A stretch of 64,000 nucleotides of DNA from Microbacterium dextranolyticum (GCF_016907295.1 NZ_JAFBBR010000001.1:1736001-1800000); one strand, 5' to 3'; positions 40,574 to 47,225 are shown, numbered from the stretch's first letter. Numbers and translations are program-made. The notes: generated from the letters alone by a model not told the origin.

Positions 40574-40594
40574 CCGCCACTCGGCCGCCGGACA

Positions 40595-40630
40595 CACGAA
40601 AGGCCTCCGCCGAAGCGGAGGCCTTTCGTG
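40595..40630. terminator. Terminator between the MFS gene and the tRNA fragment
   Basis: Perfect 16-bp stem (CACGAAAGGCCTCCGC and complement) with CGAA loop. It ends the MFS operon and, read from the other side, the tRNA-Lys transcription unit. Confidence 0.9.
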
Positions 40631-40633
40631 AAC

Positions 40634-40670
40634 GGTGCACCCCCTGGGACTCGAACCCAGAACCCACTGA
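40634..40670 (-). other. Attachment-site scar: 3' part of a tRNA-Lys gene
   Basis: On the minus strand the sequence reads as the T arm (stem CTGGG/CCCAG, loop TTCGAGT), the acceptor 3' strand GGGGTGC and a discriminator A of a tRNA. The preceding TCAGTGGGTTC is the end of an anticodon stem and variable loop usual for tRNA-Lys (CUU). The 5' half and the anticodon are absent; the match stops before the expected CTCTTAA. This is the short copy left beside the chromosome when an element integrates into a tRNA 3' end; the complete tRNA should be at the other element end. Confidence 0.8.
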
Positions 40671-40719
40671 ACATAGCTGACGCCTGTTCTGCCCCGTAAT
40701 TCCGGCATTTCCGCGGCTG

Positions 40720-40771
40720 AAAGCGTGGGGAAAGCGTGGGATTCCGCGAAAGCGTGGGGATAAACGTGGGG
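40720..40771. repeat. Four short direct repeats next to the attachment site (possible integrase arm sites)
   Basis: AAAGCGTGGGG or near copies start at 40720, 40731, 40749 and 40762, all in one orientation, 50 to 140 bases inside the tRNA core. Tyrosine integrases bind such arm-type repeats near the core. The integrase itself is not in view, so this is an inference. Confidence 0.5.
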
Positions 40772-40774
40772 AAA

Positions 40775-40812
40775 CGAAGACCCCCACGGCAGACTGCACG
40801 TGGGGGTCTTCG
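40775..40812. terminator. Terminator of the leftmost element gene
   Basis: Perfect 14-bp stem (CGAAGACCCCCACG and complement), ten-base loop. It ends transcripts running leftwards out of the element toward the attachment site. Confidence 0.88.
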
Positions 40813-40917
40813 CCTAGGAGGAGCCGGGGACGGTGGGAGGAGAGAAGAACCTCACTCTGTGCCGTCCCGGAAATCCACGGAGCGGTAGGCGAGCATGGGA
40901 TTCCCTCTTCCCTTGGC

Positions 40918-41031
40918 TCAGCGGACGGTGGCGCGGATAAGAGCGAAGAGGAAGACCACCGCGCCGATTGCGATGCCGTGGCGATGAGTCGCGGCGCTGA
41001 GCGCCTGCGTGATTGTCGTGGTGTTTCGCAT
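40918..41031 (-). CDS. Very small membrane protein
   Basis: 37 residues, with one hydrophobic segment (GIAIGAVVFLFALI) after a polar N-terminus rich in Thr and His. The ribosome binding site GGAGGTGG ahead of the ATG is strong, which is why I accept so short a gene. An operator of the 41086 family overlaps its probable -10 box (TAATAC). Function unknown. Confidence 0.65.
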   Translation of the reverse strand: MRNTTTITQALSAATHRHGIAIGAVVFLFALIRATVR

Positions 41032-41085
41032 GGTCGGTGATCCACCTCCCCTCTCTCATCGTGTGGTGGACCTGATATGTCTAGT

Positions 41086-41103
41086 ATTACGCGCGGCGCG
41101 GTA
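41086..41103. promoter_or_regulatory. Left-end operator, copy 1 (ATTACGCGC-GGCGCGGTA)
   Basis: Near-palindrome related to five other sites. On the minus strand its edge forms TAATAC, a -10 box for the 37-residue gene. A 57-bp shift gives copy 2. Confidence 0.6.
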
Positions 41104-41142
41104 GTCGGCAAGTCAATTGGAGCACTCTCAGCAAATGCTCAG

Positions 41143-41160
41143 ATTACGCGCCGCGCGTCA
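41143..41160. promoter_or_regulatory. Left-end operator, copy 2 (ATTACGCGC-CGCGCGTCA)
   Basis: Second near-palindrome, 57 bp from copy 1. Between them is CACTCTCAGC followed by CTCAG, a string that also occurs between copies 4 and 5. Confidence 0.6.
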
Positions 41161-41174
41161 TCTCCACGCACGAA

Positions 41175-41200
41175 GAAGCCCCCTCCGCAGAGGGGGCTTC
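41175..41200. terminator. Terminator of the helix-turn-helix regulator gene
   Basis: Perfect 11-bp stem (GAAGCCCCCTC and complement) with CGCA loop, ten bases beyond the regulator stop. Confidence 0.85.
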
Positions 41201-41210
41201 GCGAGAGATG

Positions 41211-41660
41211 TCAATCGAGGACGATGCGACGGACCTCGCGACCGCGGTAGGTCGCGGTGACCGTTTTGATCTCGCCCCGGTCGGCGCGCGTTCGGACCTG
41301 CGATTCCGTGATGCCGAGCCGCTTCGCTGCCTCGGCGAGCGAGACGCCGGGGAGGTTGTCGGGAGCCACCTTCGCCCCGGGCACCTTGGATGCGGCGACA
41401 GCCTCTCGTCGCTCCGAGATCGAGGCGGGCGCGTACCGGCGCTGCGCCGCCGTCAGACCCCCAAGCCCCGCCGCCAGCGCCAGTTCACGCCACGACGCCC
41501 CCGCCGCCTTCGCGGCGTGCGCAGCCTCAAGCTCGACCACGTCGAGGTCGGCGAGCTTCGCCCGGACGGCGTCCTGCTTCTCGCGCACCTTGCGGAGAGC
41601 CGCGAGAGCATCGTGGGTATCTGCGCGCGTAAAGTCGTGGAGGGGGACGTATTCGGTCAT
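41211..41660 (-). CDS. Helix-turn-helix DNA-binding protein of the element
   Basis: About 149 residues. The N-terminal half is helical and charged (with KVREKQDAVRAKLADLDVV, possibly a short coiled coil); the C-terminal third is a helix-turn-helix (GVSLAEAAKRLGITESQVRT) with a short beta wing. I chose the second ATG at 41660 because TAATAT eight bases ahead would serve as -10 and give a nearly leaderless mRNA; the ATG at 41672 lies directly behind that box. The operator at 41673-41690 overlaps this promoter, so this protein is the best candidate to bind the whole operator family and to repress itself. Confidence 0.75.
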   Translation of the reverse strand: MTEYVPLHDFTRADTHDALAALRKVREKQDAVRAKLADLDVVELEAAHAAKAAGASWRELALAAGLGGLTAAQRRYAPASISERREAVAASKVPGAKVAPDNLPGVSLAEAAKRLGITESQVRTRADRGEIKTVTATYRGREVRRIVLD

Positions 41661-41672
41661 ATCAGAGCACAT

Positions 41673-41690
41673 ATTACGCGCTACGCGGCA
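41673..41690. promoter_or_regulatory. Left-end operator, copy 3, over the regulator promoter
   Basis: ATTACGCGC-TACGCGGCA. It contains the TAATAT (-10) of the helix-turn-helix gene on the minus strand and the stop codon of the DUF2637 gene. This is the position of an autoregulatory site. Confidence 0.6.
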
Positions 41691-42457
41691 TTTGCGCGAG
41701 TGGCAGCCCTCCCCCGACGGATTCGGTCCATCATGCGGTGCCGGTCGGGGTCACCGACGTGGCGCGCGAGCGCGGTTGCACCCCACCCGAGATCCGCGAG
41801 AGCGGTGGCGGTCTCGGTGAGCGCCGTCGATGCGTCCGTGCCGCGCTCACGGGACGCCGGGTCGCGCGCGAGCGTCGTCAGGCGTTCCAGGAGCGCAGCT
41901 TCCTCCGCGCTCGGCGACGCATCCTCGACGGCAGCAGGACGGCTCCGGGGCGCGGGCTTCGAGGACTCGACGGCGGCGTGCTTCAGCGACTCAGGAGCCT
42001 CGGCACCGGCGGCGGGCTTGGGTGCACGCTTGGGCTTGCGCTCGACGACCTCGTCCTGCACGACGGTGCGAATGATCGACTCCGTAAGTGCAAGGAAGAA
42101 CCAAGGTGCGCTTGCGGCGACGCCGACCGCGAGCCAGCCATCGCCTCGCGACATGTGAGCGGCGATGTTCGCTGCGCTCGACGCGATGGTCGCCAACCAC
42201 AGGATCGCCACTTCGAGGTGCGCCTTGCGGCGCTGACCTCGCCGCACCGCCGCCAGCAGACCAGCGACGAGGATGCCGCCATCGAGGGCGACGGGGACAA
42301 TCCACCGCGCAGAGCCGAGCCCGATAGCATCGCCTGCCGCGGCGAGACCTTGGTAGGAGACCACGAAGAGCGCAGCCGAGACGCCCGCCGCCAGCAGTAG
42401 AGCAGTGACGGCGAGTCCTCGGCTGTCACCGAGGAACCCTGCACGACGGGCGCTCAC
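41681..42457 (-). CDS. DUF2637-family membrane protein
   Basis: 258 residues. Four hydrophobic segments in the first 130 residues with PVALDGGILVAGLLAAV and ATIASSAANIAAHM, the core of DUF2637, a family common on actinobacterial plasmids and integrative elements. The C-terminal half is polar, Ala/Glu-rich with an Arg-rich end. The GTG start shares GTGA with the preceding stop, which fixes it. Exact role unknown; the family is often linked to transfer or spread functions. Confidence 0.8.
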   Translation of the reverse strand: MSARRAGFLGDSRGLAVTALLLAAGVSAALFVVSYQGLAAAGDAIGLGSARWIVPVALDGGILVAGLLAAVRRGQRRKAHLEVAILWLATIASSAANIAAHMSRGDGWLAVGVAASAPWFFLALTESIIRTVVQDEVVERKPKRAPKPAAGAEAPESLKHAAVESSKPAPRSRPAAVEDASPSAEEAALLERLTTLARDPASRERGTDASTALTETATALADLGWGATALARHVGDPDRHRMMDRIRRGRAATRANAA

Positions 42458-42741
42458 CAGAGCACCTCCGTCACGCCGAGATGTTCGATGGGCTCGGGGT
42501 CGAGATCGACCTCGTACGTGGAGGCGTGGAGGCGGCGCACGGTGCGACCTCCCCACGCCTTTCCGTTGATGTAGAAGACGACCTCTCCGACAGCCCCAAA
42601 CCGGAGATCACGGGAGTCGAGTTCGAGCACGGTGTGCAGCGACGACGAACGCCGCACGCGCGCACGGATCGCGGGGGTGAAGCCGAGCGAGCCGCGGTCG
42701 ATACCGAAGACGAGGGCGCGGGTCTTGGGGTCAGCGGACAT
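42454..42741 (-). CDS. Small element protein of unknown function
   Basis: 95 residues (FGIDRGSLGFTPAIRARVRRS, then a beta-rich half with VVFYINGKAWGG). ATG with AGGAGG ahead. It overlaps the 45-residue gene upstream by 11 bp and the DUF2637 gene downstream by four, so the three are coupled. No family recognised. Confidence 0.75.
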   Translation of the reverse strand: MSADPKTRALVFGIDRGSLGFTPAIRARVRRSSSLHTVLELDSRDLRFGAVGEVVFYINGKAWGGRTVRRLHASTYEVDLDPEPIEHLGVTEVLW

Positions 42742-42868
42742 GACGTGCCTCCTGAGTGGCGATGTGGGAGCGCGCGGGGCGCGGGGTCGGAACGGTGAGC
42801 GGGGCGGAGAGGGTCTGAGCCGGGGCACCGAGGTCGATTCCGGCAACGAAAGTCATTGCGAGCGTCAT
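42731..42868 (-). CDS. Very small element protein
   Basis: 45 residues, beginning MTLAMTFVAGIDLGAP and ending in a basic tail. AAGGAG six bases ahead of the ATG and the overlap with the next gene support it. It heads the small operon leading to DUF2637. Function unknown. Confidence 0.6.
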   Translation of the reverse strand: MTLAMTFVAGIDLGAPAQTLSAPLTVPTPRPARSHIATQEARHVR

Positions 42869-42886
42869 GGTGGCTCCTTGGTTGGG

Positions 42887-42926
42887 GCGACCCGGCGGAC
42901 GGAGATGATCACATCCGCCGGGTCGC
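42887..42926. terminator. Terminator after the 42933 gene
   Basis: Perfect 13-bp stem (GCGACCCGGCGGA and complement) with a 14-base loop, directly behind the stop codon of the 181-residue gene and ahead of the next small operon. Confidence 0.85.
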
Positions 42927-42932
42927 GGGCTG

Positions 42933-43478
42933 TCATGCGAACGGGAGGTTGGTGATCTCGAACCGTGCCCGCGAGCGGGGCAGAGTGTCGAGCGCGGTTT
43001 CATACCTCTCCAACAGAGCCACCTCCGCGTCGAGGGACGCGCGGAGGGTGTCGATGCGGCGCTCGATGATGGCGGCACGCCGGGTGGTGACGTAGCGGAG
43101 CGCGTCATCGGTCAGGTCGAGGCGGTCTCCCGCGTCCACCGACATCCCTGAACGCAGCTCGACGCGGATGATCTCATCGAGCCGCCAGCCGGTTGCCGTA
43201 CGTTCGAGCCGCAACTCTGTGGCAGGGACGGTCGCGTTGTACCGGATACGGTGACCGCCGCCCTCCCAGATCGTGTGGTCGGGGATGCCCGCGGTGAGCC
43301 AGGCGAACTTGACACCCCTCCAGAGCTTTTTCGGGATTCCCAGGGCGGTCAGACGCTGCTCCGCATCGGCGACTGCCGTGCGGACATCTTTCACGGTGGC
43401 GACGTTCGTGCGTGCACGTGGCTGCGCCTTTGCAAGGGCTGCCGTGATACGGGTTTCGTTCGCGGTGGTGATCTGCAT
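42933..43478 (-). CDS. Unknown element protein, 181 residues
   Basis: No recognised family. A basic N-terminal helix, a middle beta-rich region (HRIRYNATVPATELRLERT) and a long C-terminal helix (RAAIIERRIDTLRASLDAEVALLERYETALD) likely to form a coiled coil. I prefer the ATG at 43478 (GGAG six bases ahead) to the in-frame TTG at 43490. Operators 4-6 lie upstream. Its isolated terminator makes it a single-gene unit. Confidence 0.75.
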   Translation of the reverse strand: MQITTANETRITAALAKAQPRARTNVATVKDVRTAVADAEQRLTALGIPKKLWRGVKFAWLTAGIPDHTIWEGGGHRIRYNATVPATELRLERTATGWRLDEIIRVELRSGMSVDAGDRLDLTDDALRYVTTRRAAIIERRIDTLRASLDAEVALLERYETALDTLPRSRARFEITNLPFA

Positions 43479-43529
43479 TTCGTACTCCAAGTTCCTCTGG
43501 GTTCCTCTCCCCAGTTCATGTTTCCATGC

Positions 43530-43547
43530 TACCGCGCGCCGCGTAAT
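43530..43547. promoter_or_regulatory. Left-end operator, copy 4
   Basis: Near-palindrome TACCGCGCG-CCGCGTAAT upstream of the 181-residue gene. Its distance to copy 5 (57 bp) equals that from copy 1 to copy 2. Confidence 0.6.
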
Positions 43548-43586
43548 CCTAGTAACGGCTCTGCGCCACTCTCAGCGGTCTCTCAG

Positions 43587-43604
43587 TTTACGCGCGGCGC
43601 GTAT
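43587..43604. promoter_or_regulatory. Left-end operator, copy 5 (best palindrome)
   Basis: TTTACGCGC-GGCGCGTAT, the most symmetric member of the family, with TACGCGC on one side and GCGCGTA on the other. It begins a 51-bp tandem unit. Confidence 0.6.
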
Positions 43605-43693
43605 TTTGCCTGCGGTGGCGGCGATTCGTGGCGCCGCCCCAGGCGCGGCGCGTATTTTGCCTGGGGTGGCGGCGATTCGTGGCGCCGCCCCAG
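43592..43693. repeat. 51-bp tandem duplication carrying operator half-sites
   Basis: Two consecutive units of 51 bp, 43592-43642 and 43643-43693, differing at about one base. Each starts with the right side of the operator and ends in GGCGCCGCCCCAG. The second unit adds operator copy 6. It lies between the small genes at 43704 and the promoter of the 42933 gene. Confidence 0.85.
43638..43655. promoter_or_regulatory. Left-end operator, copy 6 (in the tandem repeat)
   Basis: CAGGCGCGGCGCGTATTT keeps the right half-site but its left half is altered, because it was created by the tandem duplication. Confidence 0.5.
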
Positions 43694-43703
43694 GCATCTG
43701 GGG

Positions 43704-43820
43704 TCAGGCTGCGTAGAGTTGGGCGTCACCTGAGGCGATCTCAACGGGGCGGTAGTCGCCGACGGAAACCACGTAGTCCAGCAGGCTCTGTCGCATCCCG
43801 GCGGTCAGCGTGGCGCTCAT
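43704..43820 (-). CDS. Very small protein coupled to the ART-like gene
   Basis: 38 residues (LLDYVVSVGDYRPVEIASGD in the middle). Its ATG shares ATGA with the stop of the ART-like gene, so it is translated after it. A small partner of a possible toxin can be an antidote, but nothing in the sequence proves that. Confidence 0.6.
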   Translation of the reverse strand: MSATLTAGMRQSLLDYVVSVGDYRPVEIASGDAQLYAA

Positions 43821-44740
43821 GCCACTCGCATCCGACGTGCGCGCTGCGCGGCTTTCTTGCGCGCTCCCTTTGACATCGGCGCAACGGCGACTCCCATCCG
43901 GGGCTGCTCCGGCTCTCCGATCATCGGCAACGGAGTTGCGTCGACCTTGCTCATGTCGATGACCCACTCCGCCTCGCCGCGCGAGTCGTAACGTGCCAGA
44001 ACCGCCACGGCGGGCACCCCCTCCAAGACCCATACAGCGCCCGCGCCGGTCATGCGCTGGAAATACCGCGCGAATGCGAGACTGTCGGTCCACGACCACC
44101 CTGTCTTGCTCGCAGGGTTCGCTGCGCGGTACAAGGTCGGCACCGAACGCGGGCGCGGTACGGCGCGACCATCGTGCGTGTAGCCGACCGCATGGAACGT
44201 CGCGCGCCACATGTTCAGCGGGACGTTCCCCCGCCCCGCCTGCGTCCAAGCGAGCATGAGCGCGTGTCCGCGCAGGCTCGGAGCAATGCCCTCGATTTGC
44301 GCATTGACCCGCCGAGCGATTCGCCCCAGACCACCAACGGTACGCGCGACCGCCTGCGTGCATTGCTGCTCGATAGGCGAAAGCCACACCGCCGCCTCGG
44401 CGAGCCCAGCCAGCAGGCTCGCGTCCGTGATTCGCGGCGCGCGACGCATCGCCTCATCGAGAATCCGCCGGTCGTCCCAACCGGACGCACCCTCCCTATA
44501 CAGGAGGAGACCCGACTCCTCGACGTGGTCGATGAGCGCGAGATGGAGCCCCCGCAGAGTGGTAGCGTCACCACCGGCGCTCGCGTTCGCCGTCCGCGCG
44601 ATATCGAGGAGCCGAGGGTGGAGCCGCTGTACGAGAGCGACGACTCGTCGTTCCCACGACGCGGGGTGCTGCGCCGCGCTGAAAGCCGCGACTACGTCGG
44701 AGCCGACCATGATGTCTCTGGCGAGAGTGGTACCGTTCAC
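43817..44740 (-). CDS. Protein with an ART-like C-terminal domain
   Basis: 307 residues from GTG (AGGAAA six bases ahead). The N-terminal 190 residues are helical. The C-terminal part has the order expected of an ADP-ribosyltransferase-like fold: LYRAAN (Arg near 205), GWSWTDSLAFARYF (near 214-228, like the aromatic-S-T motif), and RGEAEWVID (Glu near 256-258). A basic tail (KGARKKAAQRARRMR) could bind nucleic acid. Similar domains occur in phage and element proteins of unknown role. Host modification or toxin activity is an inference. Confidence 0.6.
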   Translation of the reverse strand: MNGTTLARDIMVGSDVVAAFSAAQHPASWERRVVALVQRLHPRLLDIARTANASAGGDATTLRGLHLALIDHVEESGLLLYREGASGWDDRRILDEAMRRAPRITDASLLAGLAEAAVWLSPIEQQCTQAVARTVGGLGRIARRVNAQIEGIAPSLRGHALMLAWTQAGRGNVPLNMWRATFHAVGYTHDGRAVPRPRSVPTLYRAANPASKTGWSWTDSLAFARYFQRMTGAGAVWVLEGVPAVAVLARYDSRGEAEWVIDMSKVDATPLPMIGEPEQPRMGVAVAPMSKGARKKAAQRARRMRVA

Positions 44741-45056
44741 TGTGTTTTCCTGACTGCCCGTTCTGGGCGGTTTCTGGGGGTTGGGGTAGGAGCCAACCTG
44801 CAGCGGCGAACAGCCCCCTTGGACTGTTCGGAGGCGCGACAAATAGCGCCTCTGACGACGTTCTTTGACCCGTGCGTCCGACCAGGCGGTCGACCAGCTA
44901 TAGCCGGGAGTTGGTTCCCGGCTTACCTGCGGACATCATGGTCGGACAATTCGCGCTAGCACCGGATCGCGCTCGAATTGCCCGCCGAACGCGCGCAGAA
45001 AAGACTCCCGACCAGGGGCAAAGTTTTTTCAGGAAAGTGGTGTGCGGTAGCCTCGA
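44741..45056. promoter_or_regulatory. 316-bp non-coding region ahead of the ART-like gene
   Basis: No credible gene. It holds two hairpins (44831-44852, arms GAGGCGC/GCGCCTC; 44903-44922, arms GCCGGGA/TCCCGGC). Its right part carries one arm of a perfect 14-bp inverted repeat whose other arm is in the ART-like gene (44703-44716 and 44932-44945). A TTTTTT run is at about 45027. Confidence 0.6.
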
Positions 45057-45302
45057 CTACCCCTCCGGGGCGCGCACCCACCCCTCCGCGGCTGCGTACT
45101 CTTTCACCCCACGCACGCGCCAGGTCGCATCCCGACGCCCGCCGTTCGGATACCGCCAACCCTCGACAGCCAGGATCGTGAAGCGCCCCTGGTCGTGCGC
45201 CGCCACGAGGATCGTGTACGTGAGCGCACGGCGGATCGTGCGCGCTCCCAATCCCCGGAGCCGCACTCCGATGCGCTCATCTAGCGTCAGCGCGTGACAC
45301 AC
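45057..45302 (-). CDS. Small basic element protein
   Basis: 81 residues from a GTG inside the end of the DUF2958 gene (16-bp overlap), giving a start VCHALTLDERIGV. It has Arg-rich strands (RGLGARTIRRALTYTILVAAHD, VEGWRYPNGGRRDATWRV). No family recognised. An upstream extension antisense-free but overlapping the DUF2958 gene heavily is less likely. Confidence 0.6.
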   Translation of the reverse strand: MCHALTLDERIGVRLRGLGARTIRRALTYTILVAAHDQGRFTILAVEGWRYPNGGRRDATWRVRGVKEYAAAEGWVRAPEG

Positions 45303-45613
45303 CGGAAAGGTTTCGGGGTGACGAAGAAGTCGCGCTCGATCCAGACGGGGAATGGACGGCGCACGAAAAGGTCGCTGAGCTCGGCGACGCTGAAGCAGCC
45401 CCACTCACCACACCCGGGAACGACCTCGGCGAAGCCGAACGCAAGCCCGGTCTCCGGGTCATATTCGGCGAGCAGCCAGTATGCGCTCCCGCTCGTCGAG
45501 AAGAACCGGAGGTGGATGACCTTGTCCGGTGCGGGAACCTCCTCAGTCGATCCGAGTGCGGGAAGTTCTATGTCGGCGGGGATGAGGCGGTGCGTGCGCA
45601 GCGGGTGATCCAT
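45287..45613 (-). CDS. DUF2958-family protein
   Basis: 108 residues matching DUF2958 across its length: KVIHLRFFSTSGSAYWLLAEYD, GLAFGFAEVVPGCGEWGCFS and ERDFFVTPKPF. The family is common on plasmids and integrative elements; its function is unknown. The repeated CCGACCATGAT motif ends 7 bases ahead of its ATG, as in two neighbours; there is no clear Shine-Dalgarno. Confidence 0.8.
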   Translation of the reverse strand: MDHPLRTHRLIPADIELPALGSTEEVPAPDKVIHLRFFSTSGSAYWLLAEYDPETGLAFGFAEVVPGCGEWGCFSVAELSDLFVRRPFPVWIERDFFVTPKPFRCVTR

Positions 45614-45634
45614 GCACGCATCATGGTCGGCTGC

Positions 45635-45991
45635 TCAGAGCCAGATGCCGACCGCCCGCAGGTATGCCCACGAGTGCCGGGGACGTTCGGAGAGCACGAG
45701 CGGTGGGTCGATGGGCGTCGGTACGTGCCGCTGTTCCGCGAGCGGGCGCAGGTTCGGGAGCGCGTCGAGGACGGGGCGCGCCTGCCCGCTCAGCACGAGC
45801 AGTTGCCACGCGAGGAAGCGCACGCGCGGGGAGAGCGCGGCAACGTCGATGCGGGAGAGCGTGTCCGCGTGGCGCCCGCGGCGGGATGCGTCGAACCATC
45901 GGTCGAGGTGCCGGTAGATGCAATAGAGCACCTCCGGCAACTCCCCCTCCCGCTGATCGCGCGAGAGGAGTGGCATGGGGTCCATGGTCAC
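45635..45991 (-). CDS. Unknown element protein, 118 residues
   Basis: Starts GTG ACC ATG (the ATG at 45985 is an alternative). Rich in Arg and helical (LPEVLYCIYRHLDRWFDASRRG, VRFLAWQLLVLSGQARPVLDALP). The CCGACCATGAT motif lies just ahead, in the same spacing as at the neighbouring genes. Function unknown. Confidence 0.65.
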   Translation of the reverse strand: MTMDPMPLLSRDQREGELPEVLYCIYRHLDRWFDASRRGRHADTLSRIDVAALSPRVRFLAWQLLVLSGQARPVLDALPNLRPLAEQRHVPTPIDPPLVLSERPRHSWAYLRAVGIWL

Positions 45992-46010
45992 GCCGCCATC
46001 ATGGTCGGAC

Positions 46011-47225
46011 TCACTCGCAGACGTACCACGTCACGTTCCAACTGGAGCCCGTCCACGACTTCGTGTAGTTCGTCACGCCGCCGGGAGCGAAGATGGAGCC
46101 GCCCGTGGAGGAGGCGCTACCGACGCGAGCGCAGTGACCGCTCTTGCCCTCCGAGGCACCACCCGTAACCGTCAGGCTGGAAGGAGACGAATCGCCACCG
46201 CCGGACGAGGAGGAGCCACCGCCGGACGACGAACCGCCGCCAGAGGAGTCGCCACCGCCGGAGTACGAACCGCCACCCGAGGAGCCGCCGTTGCCGGAGC
46301 CACCGCCCGAGGACGAACCGCCGCCGTTGCCGCCGCCGGAGTAGCCGGAGCCACCACCGTTGCCGCGCGAGCCGGAGTATCCCGAACCGCCGCCGGAGTA
46401 GCCGTCGTCACTGCCGCCGCCGGAGTTCGCGTTCGCGGCGTCCTGCTGAGCCTGCTGTGCCGCCGCGACAGCGGCGTCGTTCGCCGCCTTGACGGCGTTC
46501 GCGGTGTCCACGACCGCCTTGATGGCGTCGGCGGTGACCGCCTGCGCGGAGGACTGAGTCTTCAGCGCGTTCAGCGCCGCCGTGGTCGCGTTACGGGTGT
46601 CGTCTCCCGCCGAGCCCGATGCGTCGAGCTTCGCCTGACCGGACGCGATGACCGCGTTCGCGACATCGACCTTGCCCGCCTTGACGGCGTCGGCGATGTC
46701 CTGTGTGCCGAGAGCCTTCGTGAAGGCGGTGAGCGCCTGCGTCTGCGTGGAGAGCGTGGACGTTGCCGCACGGAGCTTCGCCGACGCATCGTCGAGCGCG
46801 CCGTTCTCCGATTCGTCGCCGACCGTGGGGATGCCGCCATCCGTCTTCGGGACATCGGCGCTCTTGCCGAGGTCGCCCGACAGCGCGCCGGTCAGTGCGG
46901 TCTTGGCGGCGGTCAGCTTCGCGGTGGCGTTCGCGTCTGCGAAGTCGGAGGCGGAGGAGATCGTCGCGTCGATGTCGGCGACGGTCGCCTCAGCGGTCTT
47001 GCGCGCCTGCGCGGCGGCACCGATGGCGTCAGCGTTGTCCTTCTTCGCCTGGGCGTACGCGGTCGTCGCATCCGTGTACGTCTGCACGGCGGTCGCGTGC
47101 GCCTGCTCCTGCGCGATGTGGTTCGCGACGGCGATGCCGCCGACCGTGCCGTCCGCGATGAGGAGCACGACTGCGAGCGCGATGCCGACAGCGGTCTTCT
47201 TGTGGGATGAGATCCACGCCCTCAT
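46011..47225 (-). CDS. Membrane-anchored Ala-rich and Ser/Gly-rich surface protein
   Basis: 404 residues. A single N-terminal membrane helix (TAVGIALAVVLLIADGTVG) follows a basic start and leaves the rest outside the cell. Residues 35-235 are Ala/Thr/Asp-rich helical repeats. About residues 245-345 are low-complexity SGGG/SGGGS repeats, a flexible linker, and the last 60 residues form a beta-rich domain with CARVG ... WYVC, two Cys that could pair. The start shares ATGA with the gene upstream. Could be a pilus-like, adhesion or entry-exclusion protein; none is proven. Confidence 0.75.
   Translation of the reverse strand: MRAWISSHKKTAVGIALAVVLLIADGTVGGIAVANHIAQEQAHATAVQTYTDATTAYAQAKKDNADAIGAAAQARKTAEATVADIDATISSASDFADANATAKLTAAKTALTGALSGDLGKSADVPKTDGGIPTVGDESENGALDDASAKLRAATSTLSTQTQALTAFTKALGTQDIADAVKAGKVDVANAVIASGQAKLDASGSAGDDTRNATTAALNALKTQSSAQAVTADAIKAVVDTANAVKAANDAAVAAAQQAQQDAANANSGGGSDDGYSGGGSGYSGSRGNGGGSGYSGGGNGGGSSSGGGSGNGGSSGGGSYSGGGDSSGGGSSSGGGSSSSGGGDSSPSSLTVTGGASEGKSGHCARVGSASSTGGSIFAPGGVTNYTKSWTGSSWNVTWYVCE

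Noticed and set aside
40634..40670. Complete tRNA gene
   Set aside because: Only the T arm and acceptor 3' strand are present; no D arm, anticodon or acceptor 5' strand can be found next to it.
40814..41059. 81-residue minus-strand frame over the left-end micro-gene
   Set aside because: It lacks a ribosome binding site, while the 37-residue frame in another phase has a strong one and a membrane helix.
44703..44713. Fifth CCGACCATGAT, on the + strand inside the ART-like gene, as another gene-border signal
   Set aside because: It is in the opposite orientation and inside a coding region; it is better explained as one arm of the 14-bp inverted repeat.
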